From Chloroflexota bacterium (lineage in GTDB: Bacteria > Chloroflexota > Limnocylindria > Limnocylindrales > CSP1-4): a DNA stretch of 36,004 bases. Location of the stretch: positions 1-36,004 of the forward strand of contig PMYK01000030.1 of the NCBI GenBank assembly GCA_003171255.1, read 5' to 3'. Both the position numbers and the translations under genes were made by a program. Numbering within the stretch: the first letter of the stretch is position 1; every line of letters begins with the position of its first letter. Below, piece by piece: positions 1-7,901 of this stretch. Under the pieces are notes generated by a model. The model saw only the letters and a list, made by a program, of their open reading frames with translations, was not told where the DNA came from and ran no database searches.

Positions 1-1
1 C

Positions 2-29
2 GTGCGCCGTGCGCCGTGCGCCGCGCGCC
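2..29. repeat. heptanucleotide tandem repeat
   Basis: Three exact copies of GTGCGCC (2-8, 9-15, 16-22) and a fourth with one change (GCGCGCC, 23-29). It lies just outside the 3' end of uvrA and is cut by the window edge, so the full array length is unknown. No coding role is apparent. Confidence 0.7.
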
Positions 30-41
30 GTGCCGCTGAGC

Positions 42-57
42 CTGCGCCGGGGCGCAG
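42..57 (-). terminator. hairpin just downstream of uvrA
   Basis: CTGCGCC (42-48) and GGCGCAG (51-57) form a compact GC-rich hairpin four bases beyond the uvrA stop codon. There is no T-run after it on the minus strand, so it could end transcription weakly or only protect the mRNA 3' end. Confidence 0.35.
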
Positions 58-61
58 CCGA

Positions 62-3000
62 CTACTCCGCCGGCCGAACCCTCCCGGCGGCCGCCGCCCG
101 CTTGTCCGGTGCCACGATCTCGATGGCCACCGGCGCCGGGGCGTGGTGAAGGTGCCCGGTGGACTCGGCGAACGTGACCGACGAGAGCGGCACGAGCGGC
201 TCTCCGCGCAGGACGCGGGCCAGGTACTCGCCGGTCGACGAGCCCGACACCTTCGCGACCTGCTCGGGCGTACCCTCGGCGATGACGTAGCCGCCGCGAT
301 CGCCGCCCTCCGGGCCGAGATCCACGATCCAGTCCGCGGTCTTGACCACGTCGAGGTTGTGCTCGATGACGATCACCGTGTTGCCCGTGTCCACGAGCCG
401 GTGCAGGACCTGGAGCAGCTTCTCCACGTCCGCCATGTGCAGGCCCGTGGTGGGCTCGTCGAGGACGTAGACAGTGCGACCCGTGGCCCGCTTCGACAGC
501 TCCGTGGCGAGCTTGACGCGCTGTGCCTCCCCGCCGGAGAGCGTCGTGGCCGGCTGGCCGAGATGGACGTAGCCGAGGCCCACGTCGAAGAGCGTCCGCA
601 GCTTGGCCCGCACACTCGGCACCGGGGCGAAGAACTCGAGGGCCTCCTCGATTGTCATCTCGAGCACGTCGGCGATCGATCGACCTTTGTAGTGGATCTC
701 CAGGGCCTCGCGGTTGTAGCGCTTGCCCTTGCAGACCTCGCACGGAACGTAGACGTCCGGCAGGAACTGCATCTCGATCTTGAGGATGCCGTCGCCCTTG
801 CAATGCTCGCAGCGGCCGCCCTTGACGTTGAAGCTGAAACGGCCGGGCTTGTAGCCACGCACCCGGGCCTCCTGCGTGCCGGCGAATAGCTCCCGGATCG
901 GGGCGAACAGACCCGTGTAAGTAGCAGGATTGGACCGCGGCGTCCGCCCTATCGGACTCTGGTCGATGTCGATGACCTTGTCGATCGCGCTGAGGCCCTC
1001 CAGCGCGTCATGGGCGCCGGGCTTGTCGCGGGCACCGTTGAGCTCGTGCGCGAGAGCCCGGTACAGGATGTCCGAGACGAGCGTGCTCTTGCCCGAGCCC
1101 GAGACCCCCGTCACGGCCACGAACCGGCCCAGGGGGAAGGCCACGTCCAGGTTCTTGAGGTTGTGCTCGCGGGCGCCGCGGACCACGAGCGAGAGGCCGC
1201 TGCCGGCTCGACGTGTGGCCGGAATCGCGATCTGCAGCTCACCGCGCAGATAGGCCCCAGTGATGGAGCGTGGCTCGGCCAGGACTGCCTCGAGCGGCCC
1301 CGAGGCGATGATCTCGCCGCCGTGCTCCCCCGCCCCGGGTCCGATGTCGATGACCCAGTCGGCCGTGCGGATCGTCTCCTCGTCGTGCTCGACGACCAGG
1401 ACCGTGTTGCCGAGGTCGCGCAGCCGCGTGAGCGTGGCGATCAGCTTGGCGTTGTCGCGCTGGTGCAACCCGATCGACGGCTCGTCGAGGATGTACAGCA
1501 CGCCCATCAGGCTCGACCCGATCTGCGTCGCCAGTCGGATGCGCTGGGCCTCGCCGCCGGACAGCGTCTGGCTGGTTCGATCGAGGGTGAGGTAGTCGAG
1601 CCCGACGTCGAGCAGGAATCCGAGCCTCGACGAAATCTCCTTGAGGAGCTGTCGGGCGATCGTGTTCTCGCGTTCGGTCAGCCGCTCCGGCAGAACGCCG
1701 ACGAATTCGCAGGCGGCCGTGATTGACAGCGTCGAGACGTCCCAGATGTTCCGACCATCGACGGTGACGGCGAGGATCTCCGGCTTGAGCCGCTTGCCCT
1801 CGCATTCCGGGCAAGGCCGGGCGACCATGTAGCGCTCCAGCTCGGACTTGACGAACTCCGACTCGGTCTCGCGGAAGCGGCGCTCGAGGTTGGGCACGAT
1901 GCCCTCGAACGTGGCGCCGTAGGTGTTCTCGCCGCGTTCGTGGCGGTAGCCGATGACGACCCGCTCGGCCCGTCCCGAGAACAGGATGTAGTCCAGCGCC
2001 TCGGGCGGGAGGTCCTTGATGGGGGCGTTGTAGTCCCAGCCGTGCTCTCGGCATACGGCTTCGATGATCTTGCCGTGCCAGGAGTTCTCCATCGGCATGC
2101 GAGCCCAGGGTACGAGAGCGCCGCCGGCCAGCGACAGGTTCTTGAACGGAACCACACGCTCCGGGTCGATCTCGAGGCGGCTGCCGATGCCGGTGCAGCT
2201 CGGGCAGGCGCCGTGGGGCGAGTTGAAGCTGAAGCTGCGCGGCTCGAGCTCGTCCACGGTGGTGCCGTCGTATGGGCAGCTATAGCGCTCGCTGTAGCGG
2301 CGTTCATCGAACTCCGGCGCCTCGCCGTCGCGCGGAGCCGGGGCGATCAGGACGACGCCCTCGCCGAGTCGCAACGCCGTCTCGACCGAGTCAGCAAGCC
2401 GCGCGGACTCGGGCCGGGCGGTGTCGACATTCGCTCCGTCGGTGTCTGGCATGGTCGCCGTCGCCTCGGATGCGCCGGCCGGTTCGGTCGTCTCAGGCGC
2501 GGTCGCCGCACCTTCGCCGGCTTCACCGTGCCGGACCACGAACCGGTCGACGATGACCTCGATCGTGTGGCGCTTGTACTTGTCGAGCCCGCGCGTCTCC
2601 GAGAGGTCCATCTGCTCGCCGTCGACTCGAACGCGCGCGAAGCCCTGACGGCGGATCTGGTCGAAGACGCGGTCGCCTTCCGTCTTGCGGTCCTTGATGA
2701 CCGGGCCGAGGACCATGAGCCGCGTCCCCTCGGGCAGCTCGTAGATCTGGTCGACGATCTGCTGCACGCTCTGGCGCTCGATCTCGCGGCCGCACGTGGG
2801 GCAGTGCGGATGGCCGATGCGCGCGAACAGCAACCGCAGGTGGTCGTAGATCTCGGTGACCGTGCCCACGGTCGACCGCGGGTTGCGGCTGGCGCCCTTC
2901 TGGTCGATCGAGATGGCCGGGCTCAGCCCATCGATCTGGTCGACGTCCGGCTTCTGCATCTCGCCCAGGAACTGGCGGGCGTACGCCGACAGGCTCTCGA

Positions 3001-3166
3001 CATAGCGTCGCTGCCCCTCGGCATAGATCGTGTCGAACGCGAGGCTGCTCTTCCCCGACCCGGAAAGCCCCGTGATGACCACCAGCCGATCGCGCGGCAT
3101 GGCTACGCTTACATTCTTGAGGTTGTGTTCGCGTGCTCCGCGAACGACGAGCTGTTCCTGCGGCAT
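62..3166 (-). CDS. uvrA: excinuclease ABC subunit A (UvrA)
   Basis: UvrA is the damage-recognition ATPase of nucleotide excision repair; a UvrA dimer loads UvrB onto damaged DNA. The 1034-residue product has two ABC modules. The first Walker A is GLSGSGKSS at residues 33-41, the second is GVSGSGKST, and both signature motifs (LSGGEAQR) and Walker B/DEP motifs are present. The C-terminal zinc module (CEHCKGDG to CEVCKGKR) is intact. In the first zinc module the usual C-x2-C pair reads CPYD, so one ligand is missing; a similar change occurs in actinobacterial UvrA as far as I recall. The protein is longer than the usual ~940-970 residues because of a Pro/Glu/Ala/Thr-rich insert at about residues 216-274 and an extended C-terminus. 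The ATG start lies 8 bases after a good -10 hexamer and has no Shine-Dalgarno sequence, so the mRNA may be leaderless. An SOS-like box lies upstream. Confidence 0.97.
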   Translation of the reverse strand: MPQEQLVVRGAREHNLKNVSVAMPRDRLVVITGLSGSGKSSLAFDTIYAEGQRRYVESLSAYARQFLGEMQKPDVDQIDGLSPAISIDQKGASRNPRSTVGTVTEIYDHLRLLFARIGHPHCPTCGREIERQSVQQIVDQIYELPEGTRLMVLGPVIKDRKTEGDRVFDQIRRQGFARVRVDGEQMDLSETRGLDKYKRHTIEVIVDRFVVRHGEAGEGAATAPETTEPAGASEATATMPDTDGANVDTARPESARLADSVETALRLGEGVVLIAPAPRDGEAPEFDERRYSERYSCPYDGTTVDELEPRSFSFNSPHGACPSCTGIGSRLEIDPERVVPFKNLSLAGGALVPWARMPMENSWHGKIIEAVCREHGWDYNAPIKDLPPEALDYILFSGRAERVVIGYRHERGENTYGATFEGIVPNLERRFRETESEFVKSELERYMVARPCPECEGKRLKPEILAVTVDGRNIWDVSTLSITAACEFVGVLPERLTERENTIARQLLKEISSRLGFLLDVGLDYLTLDRTSQTLSGGEAQRIRLATQIGSSLMGVLYILDEPSIGLHQRDNAKLIATLTRLRDLGNTVLVVEHDEETIRTADWVIDIGPGAGEHGGEIIASGPLEAVLAEPRSITGAYLRGELQIAIPATRRAGSGLSLVVRGAREHNLKNLDVAFPLGRFVAVTGVSGSGKSTLVSDILYRALAHELNGARDKPGAHDALEGLSAIDKVIDIDQSPIGRTPRSNPATYTGLFAPIRELFAGTQEARVRGYKPGRFSFNVKGGRCEHCKGDGILKIEMQFLPDVYVPCEVCKGKRYNREALEIHYKGRSIADVLEMTIEEALEFFAPVPSVRAKLRTLFDVGLGYVHLGQPATTLSGGEAQRVKLATELSKRATGRTVYVLDEPTTGLHMADVEKLLQVLHRLVDTGNTVIVIEHNLDVVKTADWIVDLGPEGGDRGGYVIAEGTPEQVAKVSGSSTGEYLARVLRGEPLVPLSSVTFAESTGHLHHAPAPVAIEIVAPDKRAAAAGRVRPAE

Positions 3167-3174
3167 AGGCCGCT

Positions 3175-3210
3175 ATTGTAGGCCAACCCGCCGAAACAGA
3201 ACAGACGTTC
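3175..3210 (-). promoter_or_regulatory. uvrA promoter with LexA-like SOS box
   Basis: On the minus strand a -10 hexamer TACAAT (3175-3180) is preceded by 17 bases and then the palindrome GAACGTCTGTTC (3199-3210 on the plus strand as GAACAGACGTTC). GAAC-N4-GTTC is the known LexA operator core of Bacillus and actinobacteria. The box occupies the -35 position, as expected for a repressor site. The rest of the 294-base gap up to the carbonic anhydrase gene shows nothing I can name. Confidence 0.65.
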
Positions 3211-3460
3211 GCGCAACTCCCCGGTCATCGGGCGGCGTCAGGCGCGACGAGCCCCGCGCCTGGGCCGGTCGGGCGCGACGTCTCGTATATGCGTGGGACG
3301 ACTCTTGTCCACTCAAGGACACGTTCGGATCCTCCGGCCGACCTCGGGTCGGGCTATGCCACGAGGGGAAACGGCGGTCCAGCCGACGAACCGGAAGGGA
3401 TTCCAGGCGCAGGATTAGATAGCAGTCACCCCGTGCCTAGATGTGAGGGACCGCGCCATC

Positions 3461-4108
3461 TCAGCTACCGAGATCGGGCTGGTCGAGGAATTCGACCTCG
3501 CCGGTCTCGACGTGGTAGATCGCCCCGACGACGGCCAGCTCGCCCGCATCCACGCGGCGGCGGATCGGCATCGACCAGGTCAGCAGTTGCTCGATCGTGC
3601 GCCGGACGTTCGTCCGGACCGCGTCGGTCCACGGATCGGTCGACGAGCCGCTGGCCCAGCCGAGGTGAGACCGGATCGAAGCCAGCAACGACATGAGATG
3701 CACCGAGCCTGCGTAGTCGGGAGGCGGCTCGGCGCCTGGAGGCAGCGGGCTCATGGCGGCTGCGATCCCGCCGCACTGGGTATGGCCCAGAACGACAAGG
3801 AGCGGGCAACCCCACCGGGCGAGGGCGTATTCGATCGTGCCGATCTCTTCGTTGCCCGCGACGTTGGACGCCACGCGGATGACGAACAGCCGGCCCACGG
3901 ACTCGTCGAACACGATCTCGGGCGGAACGCGGCTGTCGGAACAGCCGAGGATGACCGCGAAGGGGTCGGCAGTAGCGAGCGACGCGGCGGCGGCGTCCGG
4001 GTCGGGCGCCTGTTCGATAGCATCAAGAAACCGCCCGTTGCCGGCGCGGAGCAACTGGAGCGACGCCTCCGAGACGAGGGCTGTTCCCTCTGAGTTCGAT
4101 CCGCTCAA
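3461..4108 (-). CDS. beta-class carbonic anhydrase
   Basis: The predicted 215-residue enzyme interconverts CO2 and bicarbonate in the cytoplasm. The beta-class zinc signature is complete: C56-x-D58-x-R60 (CSDSR) and H109-x2-C112 (GHTQCGG). Asp58 and Arg60 form the catalytic dyad that gates zinc access in this class. Length is normal for the family. The start is TTG at 4106-4108, with GGAGG eight bases upstream; no ATG or GTG start fits better. It follows an endonuclease remnant by 13 bases, so it may be read with upstream transcription. It supplies bicarbonate generally and has no clear functional tie to its neighbours. Confidence 0.93.
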   Translation of the reverse strand: MSGSNSEGTALVSEASLQLLRAGNGRFLDAIEQAPDPDAAAASLATADPFAVILGCSDSRVPPEIVFDESVGRLFVIRVASNVAGNEEIGTIEYALARWGCPLLVVLGHTQCGGIAAAMSPLPPGAEPPPDYAGSVHLMSLLASIRSHLGWASGSSTDPWTDAVRTNVRRTIEQLLTWSMPIRRRVDAGELAVVGAIYHVETGEVEFLDQPDLGS

Positions 4109-4121
4109 TCCTCTGCCCTCC

Positions 4122-4427
4122 TCATCCTGTGCACCTCAGGATGCCCGCAGGAAACGATCGTATCGTTCCGCGGTACGAGTACCGCAGATACGGCCCTTCC
4201 ATCTTGTCGGGGTAGGGTCCACCCGGGATGGTCGTGATCGACAGCGGCAAGTCGCAGACTCGCGGCTTGAATATGCCCTGCGGGCCCAGAAGTGGAACGC
4301 GCTGGCCTTCGAACGCGAAACCCTGCTCGAGAGCCGCACGCGATAGGACGTCGCCGTGCAGTTCGACCTGCTTGCTCGGCCAGTCAAACGCGGCCAGCCG
4401 TACTGCTAGATCCCCCTGCCCTGCCAT
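4122..4427 (-). pseudogene. truncated HNH-type endonuclease, N-terminal part only
   Basis: The 101 residues resemble the N-terminal recognition region of bacterial proteins annotated as putative HNH restriction endonucleases. In these, a block like GQRVPLLGPQGIFKPRVCDLP followed by PLSITTIPGGPY and then Y-x-YRGT precedes a longer domain and a C-terminal HNH motif. Here the match stops right after YSYRGT, and about 14 unrelated residues lead to a stop. No HNH motif is found in any frame before the carbonic anhydrase start. I read it as a decayed remnant, with the C-terminal two thirds deleted. A short functional protein cannot be excluded. The family assignment is from memory of the motif, not a search. 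Confidence 0.6.
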
Positions 4428-4449
4428 CGCACGAGCATACGCCCGCCGA

Positions 4450-7400
4450 CTACGCCCGCAGCGCCTCGCGCGGCACGCGGACGATCAGGCGCACGATCGA
4501 GCCGTCGCGAGCGAAGACCGACTCGCTCGCCGAAAGGGACAACTCGGCTTCGGTGATCAGCTCGCTTGGCCGGGACGGTCGATCGACGACGACTGACGCC
4601 CGGTCGGACAGCTCGTAGCAGATCGGAGTCCCGCAGTAGGTGAAGGCGAGGCTGCCGGCCGGCAGATCCCACGACCGATCCTGGCCGCCCACGTCGACAT
4701 AGTCGAACCGGTACGGCGCGGCCTCGAACTCGGAGCGGTGCAGGAGCCTTGGCGCGAACCGCAGCTTGCCGGCTCGAACCTGAACGCCCAACTCGCCCCA
4801 GCGAGCCAGAACCTCTTCCTTGACGGCGCCCGTCATGCCCGGCTGCTGCGCGCCGCGGTGTCGCGGCGTGTGCGAGTACGGATCGCACGGGAACGCGCCC
4901 TGGACCTCGGCCGACTTGCGGAAGCCAAGGCCGTCGCGGACGTCGTCATAGGCTTCGGCCAGAGCCGCCGCGGCCTTCTCGTCGACCTGACCGGCCTCCG
5001 GGTCGATGGCCGCTTCGTAGCACTCCTGAACGGACAGCAGCAGCTTGGAGACCATATGCCAGTAGATGCTGCCGAGGCCCTCGAACATGAAGAACGTTCG
5101 GCTTCGACCGGTGAACTCGCGGTGGTGGAAGAGCCGCTCCCAGAGGGCCAGTGTGGCCTCGCGGGTCGGCCCCTCGACCTTCATCGAATCGAGCCGGCCG
5201 GCCAGATCGATGGCGTTCTTCAGGTCGGCCTGGAAGTGCCACTCGGCGTGGCTGTCGCGGACGAAGATTCGCGGGTCGTCGAGCGGCGGCTGGGTGGTGA
5301 TCGTGTTCCGGCTCAGGAACGACGGCAGATCCATGTCCGGGTAAAGCAGATAGCTGTGCTGGTCGGCCCGATACAGGTCGCCTACGCGAAGCGCACGCAG
5401 GACGGCCAGCTCCTCGTCGGGCGTCAGCAGCCCAGCACCGAGGACGGCGGCCTGGCCCTCGAGCATCTCGTACAGATGGTTGACGTGAGCCCGCTTGCCT
5501 TGGACGTGGAGCAGGTTGTAGCCGTGATACAGGCCGTCGCTGCGGCGGTTCACCTTGATGGCTCGGTCCAGGACCGGCAGGGCGCGGCCCACGAAGTCGC
5601 GCAGTGCGGTCATCGACACTGCCCGCCGGGTCCGCAACCCATCGGCGTAGACCGCGACACGATGCTCCTCGCCGGCTCGACCGGCCGCCACGAGGAACTC
5701 GTAGCGCGCGGCGTCGTCGAAAGTCTCGGGCGCGGCGCCGTAGATCGCCGTCAGCCGCTCCAGCAGGGCGGCGACCGGCTCGGACAGCTCGACGTTCTCC
5801 GAGCCCGCGAACAGCTCCTCGCAGAAGCGCAGGTAGCGCCGCGCGTGGTAGACCGTCACCATCGACAGTCCCCAGCCCACCAGGGCGTTGTTTGCGTCAT
5901 TCCATTCGGGGCGCTGGGTGTTCAGCCACGTTCCGCCATCGGGGACGAAGTTGGTCAGCTTGACCAGCAGCGGCACCAGCAGCTTCTCGGCGAGCGACAC
6001 GAGCAGGACGTCGCCCTTTGAGTCGGTAATGAGCTTGCCGTCCGCCCCAACTTCGGCCGCCGCAGCCATGAGCTTGCCGTGCGCCGGACGGTCGAAGGCG
6101 ATCGTGCTGTGCGGCTCGGCCAGCATGGCGTCCAGTCCGGCGATCCGGTAGGGCACGTTGGCGTAGGCGTACTCGCGCCTGTTGAGCCACGACGAGAGCA
6201 CTCCCGGGTGAAGCCGCTCCTCGATCTCGAGCAGCCGCAACAGATAGATGATCTGGTGGTCGCCCCAGTAGCCGGAATGACTCCACGGATCGGTCGGATC
6301 GGGCACTTCCCAGTCGACGCCGCCCTGGCGGCTGATCCGGTAGGGGTTGTAGCCGTCGGCGGTCGACGAGTTCAGGAAGACCGCGACCATCTGCTCGAGG
6401 TAGTCCGGGAAGCTCTGCGCGAGCGTCTCCCAGTTCTGGAAGATGTCACGCCAGTTGCCCTGATAGCCGTAGATCGGCTCGCCGTTCTCGCCGCGGAGAT
6501 GGATGGAGAAGTGGTTCCAGGGCCGGCTCGGATCGCCATGGCGCCGGCTATACATCAGCGGCAGGTAGGTGCCGCAAACCCGCTTGAGCTGGGGATCGCC
6601 GTTGGCGTCCACGGCGGCACGGAGCGTCTCGAGGGACATCTTCTCCGGCAATGCTGCCAGCCAGCTCTCGACCCGGGCGTGCAGCCGGGTGTTCTGGGCC
6701 TTCAAGAAGGTGTCGAGATCCCGGCGCGGGAAGCTGTAGGAATCGCGGAAGGTGCCACCGCGCATGCAGTTGAAGAGCACGCTCCCGAAATGGTGGACGG
6801 TGGCGGCTTCGTCGGCCGTCTCCTGCAGGCCATCGGCGGCGGCGATCAGCTTGCGCACGCCGTCGCGATCGGCCGCAATGGCGGCCCGAAGCTCGCGTTC
6901 GAGGAGGTCGGGGCTGGCAAGTCGATCGCGCAGCTTGATGAGCTGGGCGTGGTCGAGGGCGGTGTCGGCGACGGTGAACCACTCATGGCTCGCACCTTCG
7001 GCGAGTTCGACGCGGTCGGCCGCGAGGTACGACCCGTATTCCCCTCGGATCTCGGTCTCGAACGGAATCTCATCGCCCGCCCCGAACGCCGCGACGCGCC
7101 GATCCGACAGGCAGACCCGAGGATGACCATGACCGACCGACCAGGCGCAGGTCGCCCGGAGCGACTCGTAGGGTAGGGGCCGATCCGCCAACGCCGCGTT
7201 CATCGTGTAGATCGCGAGCGGGACGTCGGGTAGGACCTCGTGGCGCATGTAGCCAACGGCCAGATAGCTGATGCTCGAGTACGCCTCCTGGCCAACGCCG
7301 GCCGGCAGGAGCATCCGCAAGCCGTCGAGATAGTCCACCTGCACCGACCCCGAGCCGATGTTTTCGAGCACGGCATGCCGTACGAGGCCGAACTCCGCGC

Positions 7401-7830
7401 ACGTGCTCAGGCTCCAGGTGAACCGCAGGCCCAGTTCGTCGTTGACTTCCTCGAAGATCACGTTCGTACCGAGGACGTGCTTATAGAGGTTGCGGGTGAT
7501 CGACGGCGCATGGGTTTCCATGCGCCACGGTTCCCAGAGCGTCGGGCCCGAACCGCCACGGCTGACGCGGAACGTGCTGAACGAACCGGCTCCATCGGGA
7601 TGGCTGAGCAACTTGTCGACGGTCTCGTACGGGAACATGGCGCCATCGGGATCTACGCGACCTGCGGTGAAAGGCGAGTTGCTGCCGACGAAGAGCCAGG
7701 CGTCGCTGTCGCTGACGATGGTCATGAAGAACGGCTCGAGTCGGTCGACGTCGCGGATGCACGCGTACCGCTGCCCCGCCAGGGTGACGAACTCGTGCCG
7801 GGCCGGTGCCTGCGCGTGCCTCTGAGCCAA
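4450..7830 (-). CDS. large alpha-toroid carbohydrate-active enzyme candidate
   Basis: This 1126-residue protein has no signal peptide and is probably cytoplasmic. The N-terminal ~330 residues are beta-rich and aromatic (for example a GSNSPFTAGR stretch and LWEPWRMET), like the beta-sandwich that precedes the catalytic (alpha/alpha)6 barrel in GH94, GH36/63 and related enzymes. The central part is helical with conserved-looking acidic/aromatic patches: NWRDIFQNWE, STADGYNPYRI, DWEVPDP and GYWGDHQIIYLL (E508 and D524 by this start). I cannot assign a CAZy family. The frame is open to 8031, but upstream codons overlap the GH116 gene. I chose TTG at 7828-7830 because GAGG lies 8 bases before it; the start is uncertain. 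It is the last sugar gene, 71 bases after the GH116 gene, so hydrolysis or phosphorolysis of the same substrate is likely. Confidence 0.75.
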   Translation of the reverse strand: MAQRHAQAPARHEFVTLAGQRYACIRDVDRLEPFFMTIVSDSDAWLFVGSNSPFTAGRVDPDGAMFPYETVDKLLSHPDGAGSFSTFRVSRGGSGPTLWEPWRMETHAPSITRNLYKHVLGTNVIFEEVNDELGLRFTWSLSTCAEFGLVRHAVLENIGSGSVQVDYLDGLRMLLPAGVGQEAYSSISYLAVGYMRHEVLPDVPLAIYTMNAALADRPLPYESLRATCAWSVGHGHPRVCLSDRRVAAFGAGDEIPFETEIRGEYGSYLAADRVELAEGASHEWFTVADTALDHAQLIKLRDRLASPDLLERELRAAIAADRDGVRKLIAAADGLQETADEAATVHHFGSVLFNCMRGGTFRDSYSFPRRDLDTFLKAQNTRLHARVESWLAALPEKMSLETLRAAVDANGDPQLKRVCGTYLPLMYSRRHGDPSRPWNHFSIHLRGENGEPIYGYQGNWRDIFQNWETLAQSFPDYLEQMVAVFLNSSTADGYNPYRISRQGGVDWEVPDPTDPWSHSGYWGDHQIIYLLRLLEIEERLHPGVLSSWLNRREYAYANVPYRIAGLDAMLAEPHSTIAFDRPAHGKLMAAAAEVGADGKLITDSKGDVLLVSLAEKLLVPLLVKLTNFVPDGGTWLNTQRPEWNDANNALVGWGLSMVTVYHARRYLRFCEELFAGSENVELSEPVAALLERLTAIYGAAPETFDDAARYEFLVAAGRAGEEHRVAVYADGLRTRRAVSMTALRDFVGRALPVLDRAIKVNRRSDGLYHGYNLLHVQGKRAHVNHLYEMLEGQAAVLGAGLLTPDEELAVLRALRVGDLYRADQHSYLLYPDMDLPSFLSRNTITTQPPLDDPRIFVRDSHAEWHFQADLKNAIDLAGRLDSMKVEGPTREATLALWERLFHHREFTGRSRTFFMFEGLGSIYWHMVSKLLLSVQECYEAAIDPEAGQVDEKAAAALAEAYDDVRDGLGFRKSAEVQGAFPCDPYSHTPRHRGAQQPGMTGAVKEEVLARWGELGVQVRAGKLRFAPRLLHRSEFEAAPYRFDYVDVGGQDRSWDLPAGSLAFTYCGTPICYELSDRASVVVDRPSRPSELITEAELSLSASESVFARDGSIVRLIVRVPREALRA

Positions 7831-7901
7831 GACTTCTACCTCACGCTCTCGGTTGTCGGGCGTACCAGTGGCCGCCGAGGGGCGGCGGTCGTCAGCGGTC
7901 G

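Noticed and set aside
1940-3181. 413-codon plus-strand open frame opposite uvrA
   Set aside because: Antisense shadow of a certain gene in GC-rich DNA; composition is Arg/Ala/Leu/Asp filler with no domain or ribosome site.
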